Position numbers and translations under genes: made by a program. DNA of 64,000 bases from Ficedula albicollis (lineage: Eukaryota > Chordata > Aves > Passeriformes > Muscicapidae), in NCBI RefSeq assembly GCF_000247815.1, contig NC_021675.1:64710460-64774459 (forward strand), read 5' to 3'. The number at the start of each line of letters is the position of its first letter. Position 1 is the first letter of the stretch. The notes under the pieces are model-generated. The model had not been told where the DNA came from and ran no database searches. It saw nothing but the letters and a program-made list of their open reading frames with translations. Positions 25,172 through 37,116 of this stretch are shown one piece after another.

Positions 25172-26488
25172 AGTGCTGAGCAGTTTGAGAGGGATTCAGC
25201 CTGATAAGCATAGAGTATGATAAGGAGAGACTTAAAAATAAAGTTGTCTGCCTTTACTCAGCTCTAAAAAACTCAGCATGGTGAAAAAAGTACATAAAGT
25301 AAACACCTTACTCTGCTCTCTCTGTGGGTCCATTAAATACATACCATAGCAGAGAGTCTTAAAATAAATAAACCCCTCAAAAGTAGGAGGTACTGAGGGG
25401 CAAAAGAATTATGTATTATGAATACATAATAACAAAGATTTAAAATGACCACAGCTGAGTGAAGTCATTCTGAAGAATCTCTTGTTTCCTGGCAGCCAGT
25501 ATTAATTAGCAAAGATGAGGGAAACAATTCCTTGTGGAGTATACATAGCTCAGCCAGAGTGAACCAGGAGTTTGGTCACTGAGTTAAGGTGCTGAGGCTG
25601 GAGGGAGGATTTCAGGTCCCTTTGAGCTGGTAAGTTTGACTCGCCAAAGGAGTACAAAAGGGAAAGGAGATGGGAGCAATTAATGTTCAAACCATGCTTC
25701 AGGAGAAGATGCCTAGTTTCTAATTAAAGAAGAATCTTTGTGGCTCAGTGTAGGAAATGCTGGTGTCAACTGGCTTTCTTGTGTGGTGAGGTTTTTTTTT
25801 TTTTTCTGATGCTGTAATTGGACAGGTACTTGGACAAGCAGTGTCAGCATCCCACAATGCACCCACACAAGCATTTGTGTCCAGTTCGTGGCAATCCAGC
25901 TGGAAAACATTTCCCAGAAACAAAAGGAAGCGTTTTGGTTTCATCCAGCTATAAAAATTCCTTGATCTAGTTCTCTGTGATGAGCAGAAACACTTGTGCT
26001 GGCACACTGCTGTGGGCCACAAATAGCCAGAGAAGAGAATGTGTTGGCAGCGGAGGTACATCAAACTACAACCTAGAATGGCTGTCAGTGGTAGGAGTGT
26101 GATGGTGACATTTCAGTGGTGGGAGTGTGTTGGTGACACTTTGACCACTTAAACAGTCATTGTGTTATCCTTAACAAGGATGCCCAGTAAGAACAGATTT
26201 CTAGTGTAAAACAGTTAATACCAGTGTACTGATCAAGCACATTTAAGAAATGAATTCACTTGTAAACTGTACTTCTGATCCGAACTACAACCCATGCTCT
26301 CAGGGTTGTGTGTCATATTGAGAAATGGGATTTACTTGTGATGGGGAGCAGGAGAAAGTGGGAACAGATACAGCTTTTCAGCCCTGCCCCATACTTAAAA
26401 TCGAAATCTTAATCAATGGAGCATGTCTTCATTTGCAAAATAATTATTCTAAGTGTGAGCTGCTAAAATGAAACTTTTTTTGGGGGGG

Positions 26489-26603
26489 TTTCCACATTGC
26501 TTGCGTTTCAGAACTGTTTGGGTTCCATGATGTCAGAAAGGGCCTTTTTCCACATTGCTTGTGTTTCAGACCTGTTTGGGTTCCATGATGTCAGAAAGGG
26601 CCT
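26489..26603 (+). repeat. Tandem duplication, 58 bp period
   Basis: TTTCCACATTGCTTG-GTTTCAGA...TCAGAAAGGGCCT occurs from 26489 and from 26547 with two substitutions. A weaker pair (GTGGTAGGAGTGTGATGGTG / GTGGTGGGAGTGTGTTGGTG) lies about 400 bases upstream at 26085-26141. Confidence 0.9.
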
Positions 26604-28609
26604 GAATGGTTGCAGTGCATGAATATTCTTGTCAGTAGCTGGTAGGATTTATGAATGTGGATAACTGCAATTCAGCATGATTCTGAAAGTGCTGTGCTTC
26701 TATGATTTCATTTGCTTTCCCTTTATACTTTGATTCAATTGATTCATTAACTAAAGTCTAGTGTCATTCTGTCTAGTCTCTCCTTATTTTAGCCTGTATT
26801 AAGCTGACTTAAATTTCAGTGAAACATTTGAAGTACTAAGCAGTATCTAACTATAATTAACTGATTACAGAACAGTTTTATTGGGCTTTGATTTTTTTTT
26901 TTTCCTTGAGGGAGATAACCCACGAGTTCTTCTATGGCCCTTCCAAATAAAAGTAACTAAATATGAGCTGAACTTTTCAGCTGGTTTGTAGTAGTAGTGT
27001 CTTACTAGTGGAAACATCCATCCTTAACATAGGTCTGAAAGTCTTTGCACAGTTATGAAGCTCTTCAGTATGTTTTCAATCTGTAAAGGAACAACATCTG
27101 ACCTCCAGTCAGCCTTTCTTGTGACTTCTATTCCGGATTTCCAGATTTACTTTGAACTCCACCAGGCTTAAAAGGGACACAGCAGTGTTTGATTGTGCTG
27201 CTCTAGAAGCTGCTGTGTTCATGTGCTTGCCCTTCAAACTTGCCTTCAGTATTTCATGAACCACACTTTGCTTTGACTGCTCACATTCAGCAATGCATGT
27301 GCCACCTTTACCAGTGAGCACGTGAACTTGGGTTTTTTTAATATTTGACCTGGTGTAATTTCAGAAAAAGGTGTAAATATTTGAAGTTGTGTGTATTCCT
27401 GATAGATAGGACACATGAAGTAAAAACAGACCAGTTGAATTTCCAGCTATCTGGATAGTATTATTTGTGGTGGAAGCACATTTTGAAGCATTCTACCTTA
27501 CAGCAAGAAAAAAAGAAGATATAAGAACAAGGCCAAAAGTTGGGCAGAAGTTACATTTATGGGACAGCTCTCAGGCTGAGGGAGGCTGGTGTGTAGCAGA
27601 CTGCTGTGAAGGTGGAATAGTACATGGTTAGCATATGACAATCATATGTCTGAAAATCACATTTGAGGATGCATTTAAAGGCAACAAGTGTAAAAGATAG
27701 TCTGACATCACCATTACTACTATTAATATCTTAATTTTAAGTGGGTTTAACTTGACTCATAGCTTCAAGTTGCTTTTATTCCTTGCTATTACTGGTTATT
27801 TAAACAGCTAATTAGTAGTGTAGAAGAGGCAATATCTTTATGGAGACATTATTTGAAAATAATTTTCTGCTTTTTTTTAAAGCTGCAGATGTTAAAACTA
27901 GAAAATATAAGTAAATTTATGGTCTTAGTAGCATCAGTGTTCCTCCCTGAAGCCTCATGTTTAAATTTGGAAATACCTCTGTGAAGGTCTTTTCCCATGT
28001 TCTATTCTATAAGCTTTCCCTGAATGTGCTTGGCCAAGTTAAATCCTCAGGAAAGGTTAATACAGGTCACTAGAAAGAAAATATGTAGAGGATGTTTAGG
28101 GTAAAAAGAGGTAGCTGATGAACCTAGTGCTTTTGATGTAGAGGACTGCTCACAGAATAAAGATATCAAAGCTGTTGTCTGTGCTACTTTTATGTGTATG
28201 GGAATCTGTCCTGGTTACCAGATCTGGTGTTGGCTGACAGGTAACAATTATGTAACCTTTAAAGAAAAAGCTGAAAAAAATGCAGGGCAAGACATAAAAA
28301 GTAGCTGAGGGTTTGGGAAATGAGTTCAGTGTTTGTTACCACTACTTCACTTTTCTTTTTTAGGAAGGGATTAGTGATGAAAAAATATAGTAGAATGCTT
28401 TAATGTGCCTAATAGTGTTAAACATGCAGAACAATATGGTGGGTAAGTGCCTGTGTCATATGCTGTGCTAATGTACCTGGCTTAGGCTTCAATAATTTAA
28501 ATGGGGGAAAGCTTTCCCACTGCCTTGGATGAAACTCCTAGGTAGAAGCAGTTCAGTAGCAGGAAACAGCCAGATAGTACTCTGATCTTCACATGAATGA
28601 GTTTCATCT

Positions 28610-29294
28610 CCTTTCTGAAATTTTAATTGGTGAAATCTCAAATAGGAGTATTCTTTCATGATAGAGATGTGTAATCTGAAATGCCAGCCATCAGCATTGG
28701 TCACAAAGTGATATATTTGCATGAAGGAATAGTACAAATAAGAGTTCTGTTATTACAATACTAATTGTGATATATGCAAGAATTTTTCTAACTTCTTCCT
28801 TTTTTCTAATCCATTTTTACAGGAAACCAGACATGATACACTGACAGCATTTGGAAATAAACTTTGGCAGTAAGATGGAAGCATAAATCTCAGGATTCTA
28901 GACCAATCTTTCTGAAATTTTAATTTGTGAAATCTCTAATAGGAGTATTCTTTCATGATAGAGATATGTAATCTGAAATGCCAGCCATCAGCATTGGTCC
29001 TTTCTGAAATTTTAATTGGTGAAATCTCAAATAGGAGTATTCTTTCATGATAGAGATGTGTAATCTGAAATGCCAGCCATCAGCATTGGTCACAAAGTGA
29101 TATATTTGCATGAAGGAATAGTACAAATAAGAGTTCTGTTATTACAATACTAATTGTGATATATGCAAGAATTTTTCTAACTTCTTCCTTTTTTCTAATC
29201 CATTTTTACAGGAAACCAGACATGATACACTGACAGCATTTGGAAATAAACTTTGGCAGTAAGATGGAAGCATAAATCTCAGGATTCTAGACCA
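28610..29294 (+). repeat. Duplicated splice acceptor and exon start upstream of FAM53A ATG
   Basis: Copy A is 28610-28905 and copy B is 28999-29294, offset 389 bases with no indel seen. Between them, 28908-28998 is a third, partial and slightly more diverged copy of the first 90 bases. Each full copy holds the polypyrimidine tract and acceptor AG (28821-28822 and 29210-29211) and the next 83 bases of the exon that carries the FAM53A start codon. Only copy B runs on into the ATG at 29379. Confidence 0.95.
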
Positions 29295-29378
29295 AAACAG
29301 AAATGGCTCATGAGATTTGAAAGAAGAGACTGAAGAGCCTCCAACACTTGTGTGAGCAGTGGAAAAGGAACAACTACC
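29212..29378 (+). other. FAM53A: FAM53A 5' UTR part of the first coding exon
   Basis: Begins after a strong acceptor (CTTCCTTTTTTCTAATCC tract, then TTTTTACAG) and runs to the ATG at 29379. The leader holds upstream ATGs followed by in-frame stops, for example the ATG in GACATGATACACTGA. If the duplicated upstream acceptor at 28822 is used instead, the leader would be 389 bases longer. A GTAAGA-type donor in TTTGGCA|GTAAGA is present in both copies and could make copy A a separate noncoding exon. Exon start is inferred from splice signals only. Confidence 0.7.
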
Positions 29379-29456
29379 ATGGTAACACTAATAACAGAAA
29401 AGCTGCAGAACCAGAGCTTGGATGATCTGACCTGTAAAACATACAATATTAATCTG
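29379..29456 (+). CDS. FAM53A: FAM53A, first coding exon (residues 1-26)
   Basis: Encodes 26 residues starting MVTLITEKLQ and ending at a phase-0 donor (AATCTG|GTAAGG). The start matches the conserved N-terminus of vertebrate FAM53A as I know it (MVTLITEKLQ, QSLDDLTCK). The related FAM53C begins with a similar MITLITEQLQ. FAM53 proteins are small, largely disordered nuclear proteins. FAM53A was named dorsal neural-tube nuclear protein for its embryonic expression; its biochemical role is poorly known. The related FAM53B promotes nuclear entry of beta-catenin. The ATG context (CTACCATGG) is a good Kozak match. The exon is too short to stand out as an open frame and is recognised by family similarity and splice signals. 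Confidence 0.96.
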
Positions 29457-32232
29457 GTAAGGATCTACCAAAACAACATTAAATAAATGTGAAATGCCAA
29501 GTAACTCAAAGCTGCATAACAAATTCAAGAATGCAGATCAGCCAGAATTCAGCTATTTAAGTTAGGACTGGTTTGCAAGGTTGGGTGAGAGTTGTAAGGG
29601 AAAGGAAAAAGTGGATCTTCAGTGTTTAGTCCCTTTTTGAAGTGATGCTTTTTTTACTTTAATGTAAAAAATCACTCTTTTTAACTTTGGTGCTTCATTT
29701 TACGTAGCAAAAAGCCAGTTCTCTTAATGAAAGTGTTCTAATGACTGAAAAGGATTATCCAGGCATCTCAGGATGCTAGCAAAATGCACATATATTTGTA
29801 TGGGTTGAAGTTTTCTTCACCCCATGTAGACCAGGTGATTGATATTTTCATATTTGACAAGAGTTTTACTTACAAAAGTCCCTGACTGCCATGAAGGTAA
29901 CTATCAGCACTGGGCAGAAGGAGAACAGGTCATCAAGTAAATGCAGTTAAACTGAAGGTCAGGTTACTACCAGACTGTTGTTGATGCTAGTAGAGTGGAT
30001 CCTTGCTTTTTCAGTGTCTCAGATGCCTGGTGCTCTGCAAAACTTTGTAGTTTATGGTGTTATTCATGCTGGTTTAATCTGAGTACACTGTGTGGTTCAA
30101 GCATGAAGGAATCTATTGTCTTCCTATCTCTCTTGTGAATGAAATATTTACTCCAGAGTGAGTAATGCAGAACAGTCCTTTGTCAGTTTTAGCTGCCTAC
30201 CTGAGAACCTCAAAACCATGTTCTGTATGGAATGCAGTAATTTAGTTTTACTGACTTTTCAGTGGCACCCTTCTGTTGGTCAAACTTTCATGTTCCAGTG
30301 GGACACAGAGAAACTTAATTTGACTAAATGTTGAAGTGTTGTTCAACTCTAGTTCTGTTACTTTTTAAAGTAACCAAATATTGGATCTGAAGTATTTCAG
30401 TTAATTTAAAATTCTCCCTGTACTGTAACTTACTTAAACAGCTGAACTGCTTCCTTATTTATTTCCCAAGCCCAAAGCAGGTGAAGCATACCATGAATGT
30501 GGTGCAGTTTGTGCACAAGCACCTGCACTTCTCATGTATGCAGTTCCTTGTCCAGTAAGGATATCTAACATTAATCAAACAGTTTTATTTTCAAATCTGT
30601 AGCAGGTCCATTTGATTTTTACTTTTATTTCACCTTCCCCGTAAATATGTGCTATTCTTGAAAGGCAGATTTAAGGTGTTGAAATGATGTTAACTCTCAG
30701 GAGAAGTGCATACTTAACTTGCATTTTTGTCAGTTGTGATGGAGCACTTGGGACATGTAGTTTGTAGGAGAATCTGCTGTATCTATGGACTGGCCAAGTC
30801 ATCATTTGAAACTAAATCTGGGCCTAATTTTCAGCCAATAATGACTTAAAACCGGTAGCAGTGTTTAGTTATAAACATGTAGCAGTACCTTGTTTCTAGT
30901 CTTTTTAGCAGTAGTCACTGTAGGTTTTGAACCACAAACCTCTAATAGCAGAGAGGGACATATTACTACTTTTACACTGTGTGGAGTCTGTACAGGAGTG
31001 TGTTGGCTTGCTGTAATGTGCTGTAGGTTGGTTGTTTTTTATTCCTGTCCTTATCTGGACTTACAATAAAGCATGAAAAAGAACAAGTGGAGCGGAAAAT
31101 GGCGCATGATGTCTCATCAGTTGTTTCGTCCTCGCCCTTCTCCTGTTCCTCTCCTCCTTTTATCTGTCAAGTAATTGGTTTTGTAAGTGCTTTAGTTCTT
31201 ACAGAAAATAGGTTCTGAGGACAGGAGCAGGTTCTGTTTGTACACAATGGCACCCTGAAAAAGTGTGGAAATTGTGTAGTGAGGTGTGGAAATAGAGAAG
31301 CAAGTGTGAATAAAAGTGTGCAAGTAGCTTGCTCCCTACTAAAAAGGATTCATGGAAGCAAATAATGACCTCCTGACTAAAACGTGAACCCAAGATGATA
31401 AAAAGTGTGCTTTTTCCACTGATGAAGGCAATTGCTAAATTTCACTAAGAGCAAAAGACTGCTAGTAATGGTCTGGTATCGCTGCTAGCACATTTAGGCT
31501 TTTTGGCAAGAAGTTCAGGTTAATGCTATATTTTCTTCGAATAGCAGCAGCAGTTTAGAGCAATTCTGAAGTCATCTTGCCTGCACCTTTTGTTACTTGT
31601 GCTGGCACAAAGTTCTGTGACACCATGTGGTGACCCTCATTGGGAACTGATTGAGGATTAAGACTAACTTTTCTTGCCTGGGTTAATATAGTTAAACCTT
31701 ATCAGTTTTGTGATAGCTTTTGCAGTGCATCTGCACAAGTGTCTTGGCACAAGTAGATAAAATAGCTGGGGGAAAGCTATTCTGTAATACAGCTCATGAA
31801 TGAGGGTTATAAAAGAAAAATAATAGCTCTTTCAAAGCTATTTACTGTGCAGCCGAACTGGGCAGAAAGACAACATGTATAGGACATAGTACACTTTTTC
31901 ATTTGTGTAAGCTGTGTGGTGACCAAGTACCTCTCTTTTATGTTGTAAAATACTGGCTGCAGCTTTTTACTGCTCTGTTAAATGACATGCTAATTTTCCA
32001 AGCTGGTGTAATTCAGCCAGTGCATGCTCAGTTGTGTTGTACAGCCTTGTTCTGCACCTGCCTTCAGGAAAATGAGTGAGTGACCTGCTGTAGAGGCAGG
32101 AAGCTTTTTTCCTCAATTTGGATATTGTACTCACAAGGTAGTGTCCCTGGTTGCTCAACTCTACCTCACAAAAAGGGGTGAGAAGTTCTATGAGCACATT
32201 GTGGCTTTCATGACAGCAGCACTAAATGAAAC

Positions 32233-32359
32233 AGTTGGTCTCTCTTTCCTCAGAACTTTCGCAGAGCTCAAAAGTCTTGGATTTTTCAGTATATTAGTTG
32301 GTCTCTCTTTCCTCAGAACTTTTGTAGAGCTCAAAAGTCTTGGATTTTTCAGTATATTT
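32233..32359 (+). repeat. Tandem duplication, 63 bp period
   Basis: AGTTGGTCTCTCTTTCCTCA...GGATTTTTCAGTATAT occurs at 32233-32295 and 32296-32359 with few substitutions (TTTCGCAGAG versus TTTTGTAGAG). Because the period is a multiple of three a short + frame stays open through both; no protein is recognised. Confidence 0.95.
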
Positions 32360-35300
32360 TGACTAAACTTTTACTCTTTTCATATTCCCCTATAGAATCT
32401 CATGTTGGTTTGTGAAGTAACAGCATGTGAGCTGTTAGACTTCAAGGTGTGGTATTGAGAAGGAAACATGAGCACTGCCAGTCAAGGGTTTGTGAAAGGA
32501 ACAAGTTTTACTGTAAAACCCCTTCCAGGCATGTGGGATTTCGTTATTTTTAATTTTTGAGGCTTATTTATGTTGAAAGATGTAGAATTAGACTGACTTC
32601 CTCAGAGGAAAAGCCACTGGTCAGACTACTTGACTTAATCACTTCTTTACATCCTGAGAAAAGGTCGGTGTTTCTCCTCACTATTTCATATCCAGTCATA
32701 TTTGGAGGATATTTGGTAGAGAAATGGAGGTCTGGCATGGCCTATTCAAACTGAGTCACATCTGTATGGTGGTGGTTAAATTAGTATTTGAATAATAAAC
32801 AATGGCTTCCCTGTGGTTTGGAAAGGATGCTGATAAATTGGAGGAATTCAAATATACTTGGAAACTGGAAAAAATGCCTTGAAATTAAAGCCATTAATTT
32901 TAAAAGTATGAAGATGAAGTTGTCATTCTGAAAATAATGAGGAGGGATAGCACAGGCTCTGAAGTCCTCAATGCAGTACATTGGAGTGTAGAAGAATAGC
33001 CAGAATTATTTTTGTTACAGTTGGCTTCTGCTAGCAAAGAACACTTAAAATTAGTGATGTAAATTATAATTCAGCCTCACTTGCATGACTCTTCCACTTA
33101 CTCAGTTCAGACTAGGTGTCTTTTTGAGTGACTGTTTTAACAAAAGAACAGCTTTTAAGATTCAGAAAACCAACTGAAACTTGCAGCATTGTCCTAAATG
33201 TTGTACCACACATTTCCTCTCCTTTTGAACATAGTCTCTCCAGCTGCACAAAAGAGATTCTATTTGTGAACAAGCATTTCAAAGTAGATCCACTTCTTGG
33301 CATGAAGCAGAAAATTCTAACCTCAGGTGAAACTTGTAATTTCATTGTTTTGCGTGTCTATGTTAATATATGCCATTATTTCCCTAATAAATTCTCCAGA
33401 GGCATGAGATCTTGGTGGATGTTTTAACATCTATTCAAAAAGCAGTAGTTGCAAGATGGATGTGTTTCCTCTTCAGGAAAGTGACCTTGTTGCATAATTT
33501 GGCCTTATTCTAAGGAAGAGTTCTTTCACACAGAAGGGTAGCAGACTTCCCTGTCAAGGTTCTTAGCAATTGCAAGATCTTTTCAAGCGTAATCACAAAA
33601 TAAAGTATTAATTGAGGAAGCTTCAGGTAGATTATAGCACAGAGGGAATGAGTGGGAGAGGGTAAGAGTGTGGCCAGCCCAGGAGAGCTGATAAACTGGT
33701 TCAGTGCCCTGTTACAGTAATATCTAGTGGGACTTGTGCCATGTGCTGTATAGATAAAAGAAATCCTCCCTCCTGTAAAAATTTACAGCCTGACAGGGTC
33801 TTCTCAAGTTTGGGCTTCCAGTTGTGGTTAAAATACACCAGCAGACACTGTTTCCAAGTATTTTCATTTCAGTGGTAGAAAGCCAAGCATATATTGTAAA
33901 GGAGATTTGTTACTTACTGTCCTCTTAGTCACTCAACCCTTATTTCAGTGCCTTGAGCTTTTGCTGGAAATACTGCAGCTTACTTTCTGTTTTGGCATGT
34001 GGTGTCACATGTCATGTTCTTAAGGTTTTTGGTCTGAATTTCCAAAGAATTAGCAAAGATTTTTTTTTTTTGTGACTTAGCAGAATTCTGTATAAACAAT
34101 CCCAAGTTGTAGAAGTATGTCTGCTTTGTCATGGCACTGACTTCTCCAGAACCTGGTCAGAAACAGCTGTAAGGACAAGGTTACTGTTTGAGTTGGAGAA
34201 CATTGCAGTTCTCTGGAGGACAAATAGTCTGTGTATGTGATCCAGCTTTTTCCATGGTCCTCTGAAAAATGGTTTCAGTGCTCTGCAGCTGTCAAAGATA
34301 AAGTAGTTTAGTCTCTACCTGATAGAGAAGGCTTTTTAAGGTGGTAAAAATACAGGTAATCAAACAACTTGGACATTCATAAAGAGAACCTAGTTAAAGA
34401 TGCATTTGGCTGAAAACTGTAAAAACTAAGGACCAGCTGCCACACAGGATTGTCCTTGAGGTTCTTTTCCTTATAAGCAATAAATGTCTTGGCCTGTGTG
34501 AATAAATACTCTTCTAAACATCCCTAATTATGATGCTCATATTAATTCATCTTGCTCCCTTTTCATCTGGCTCAGGATAAATAAGCTGTAAGATTTTTTG
34601 ATTCAGAACTTAGGTTACAAAAACACATTTTCCGTAGCTGCAGTCTGATAGTTGAATAGGTTGGTATTGCCTTTCCTTTGGAGAATGCTGGAAAGGAAGA
34701 ATTTGTTGGGAGACATTATCTTTAAGTCTTTAATTTGTCCATTTCCCCCTCAGGGATAGCTGAAATGTAACTACTGTTACCTTAATGTGCTCCTGTGTTT
34801 CACATGAAGCTGGTACCTGATTAAAGTAAATGATGGATACTGGCTTTTTAAATGTGAATTCTATAGAACTGGCAGGTTGCAGACTACAAATGGTTTGAAT
34901 TGCACTAATTAACAGCAGATCCAATGAGACTTAAACTTGGGGTTCTGCTGTTTACTTGAAGTAGTCTCTTTAAAATGAGGTTATAAATGCATCTACGGAT
35001 GCATTTACAAAGTAAAAATAAAATGGTTTCTCTCATATGCAGATGCTGATAAAAAATAAGATTAAAGATCTCATTGCTGTCCTATCCTTTCATCTGTTCT
35101 GTTATTTCCTACCTGTGAAACAATAACACCAAGGGAATATTACCACAGCTCAGTGTTTGTCTCTGTGGGGCTCAAGGATATAATGTTGTCACTAGCACTG
35201 CCTGCTGCTGTACAGAAAAAAAAGAAAAAGCTTTGTAGCCCAAGGATGTTTGTTTAAAAATTGACTTTGTATCTGGAAAGGAAGTGTATGTACAATGCTA

Positions 35301-35680
35301 TCTTCTTTGGCTATACACAAAGAACAATGTTCACATAAAGTGTGTTTCTGTTTTTTAAAGCAATCTTCCTCTCCATCCTGAGCTGGTGGTGGGGGAGTGA
35401 ATAATGACCCTTGGGCTGATGGAGCTATGAGCCACTTATTTATAGCTCCTTTATAGGAGGCTGGATTGCAAGCTCTGTGCTTTGTCTGAGAAATCTAGAC
35501 CATTAAGAATGCCTTTGTAGTAATATTTTTTAGGCAAATCAGTTACAAACTTGTCCTACTGTGCAGATGCTATTGATGAGGCTTAATTGAAGGCCTTTAC
35601 ACACAAACCTTGTTTTAAAAATGGCTATTATGTTGTTGTTTCCCACCACTAAGATGAGATTTAAAAAGTAGTCAGTCAGG

Positions 35681-36040
35681 AAAGATTTTCTTCAATGGCT
35701 TTTCTACTTTGAAGAAATAAAAAATTCACTGCATTGATTATAAGAAAATGTAAAATACTAATAAAGCCTGATTGGAATGGTGTTCATGGTGGTGAACATC
35801 AAGACCTTGTATATTTAATTTAGATAAAGCTATTCCTGTCCCTTAGTTGAAGATGAAGTGAAAGATTTTCTTCAATGGCCTTTCTACTTTGAAGAAATAA
35901 AAAATTCACTGCATTGATTATAAGAAAATGTAAAATACTAATAAAGCCTGATTGGAATGGTGTTCATGGTGGTGAACTTCAAGACCTTGTATATTTAATT
36001 TAGATAAAGCTATTCCTGTCCCTTAGTTGAAGATGAAGTG
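35681..36040 (+). repeat. Exact-length tandem duplication, 180 bp
   Basis: AAAGATTTTCTTCAATGG starts copies at 35681 and 35861, and AGATGAAGTG ends each, at 35860 and 36040. Only two differences were noticed (ATGGCT/ATGGCC and GAACATC/GAACTTC). It lies about 400 bases upstream of the acceptor of the second coding exon. Confidence 0.97.
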
Positions 36041-36434
36041 TTTTGCCTTCTAGCCTCAAGATTGAAAATGGAAACCCAACTGCCAGATTGTAATTTCCTC
36101 TCTATTGAAATGAGAATTGGATCAAAGCTTTTTCATTAAGGATGAATTATCACTTTTAATTTTCCAGTTTATTCACATGGGCTAATGTTGTAACTCTTGA
36201 AGCAGTTTGATACTTAGCAATATATCAGAGAACATTACAAATAATTAGATGCCAGAGGCTTATTTATAAAGATCAGCTGTTCAGGAATTTCTTCAAGTTA
36301 TATTGGAAAACCCCATCTTTTTAAAGGCATTGTTCAGTGCACATATAGGAAAACTAAAAACTGCATGTGGTTTCCTTGAAGTGAATGCTGACTCTTTCTA
36401 CAGTTAAAACTTTTTTTTTTCTGATTGATTTCAG

Positions 36435-36489
36435 TACTCATCTGAGAAGCTGAACAAAAGTGGCAGCTTGTTCCCTTTCGAAATCAATG
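36435..36489 (+). CDS. FAM53A: FAM53A, second coding exon (residues 27-44 and first base of 45)
   Basis: A 55-base exon between TGATTTCAG and AATG|GTAAGT. It reads YSSEKLNKSGSLFPFEIN and leaves one base (G) that joins AA of the next exon to give Glu45. The upstream junction is phase 0 and the downstream junction phase 1. The LNKSG-LFP block matches FAM53A of other vertebrates. The preceding pyrimidine tract (TTTTTTTTTCTGATTGATTTCAG) is strong. The exon is too short to be found by open-frame length, and the clean phase on both sides supports it. Confidence 0.95.
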
Positions 36490-37116
36490 GTAAGTTCTTC
36501 AGAAACCTTAGCTGTGTTTTACTGAGGTAATTGGTATAGCAAGCAGCCTTTCTTTTGTAAATAAGGTGAGGGGGATGGAGCATGCTGCTGTAGAGCCTGC
36601 TGGTTTAAGCTGGTCTTTGAACAATACTGGGAATAGCTGGTTGTTAGTTTTCTACTTGTGATCTGCTTTGCATAGTAAAAAGCCCTTGTAACACTCTTTT
36701 TTGGTTCAATATCTGCCTTGGTGTACAGAAGCACACTGATGCTGTTTTTCATGTTAAACATCTTCAGATTCCTCAGCTACTAGAAATCTTTGTACACCTT
36801 ATTATATTCTTTGCCACATAGACCATGCAGCATGATGCAAACCTAAGTCCAGTGCCCTCATAGAAGTGTTACTTGCTTTTATTTCCCTTTGGCCCTACTG
36901 GAATAAGTTTTATCTAGCAAAAACAATAGTGCCAGTTATTGATAGGTAAACTTTGTACTGCCTTATTAAGGAGTGGACTTGAAATTTTGCATGTTATTTT
37001 TTTCTGTGAGCATGGAGAACTTTTATTTGCACAGTGGGATTCCTCATAAAACATGAATCTTGGTTTGTGAGAGGTTTCAAGGGCAAAAGGTGCTTTGTCT
37101 TAAATAGCATCACCAA

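Larger units (their letters stand above)
8171..29211 (+). other. FAM53A: Presumed FAM53A intron 1
   Basis: AT-rich noncoding sequence between the CpG island and the first recognised coding exon. No coding exon, RNA gene or well-preserved transposon was recognised. It contains the short tandem duplications listed separately, short homopolymers (A18 at 11224-11241), a 91-base G run at 23870 and a CRE at 24295. Open frames here are short, low in conservation signal, and none matched a family I know. The intron start is uncertain because exon 1 is not pinned down. Confidence 0.6.
29457..36434 (+). other. FAM53A: FAM53A intron 2
   Basis: 6,978 bases from GTAAGG to TTTCAG, phase 0. No exon of another gene was recognised. 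It contains tandem duplications at 32233 and 35681 and one short CpG-bearing patch near 31.09-31.14 kb; the rest appears to be plain AT-rich intron. Confidence 0.85.
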
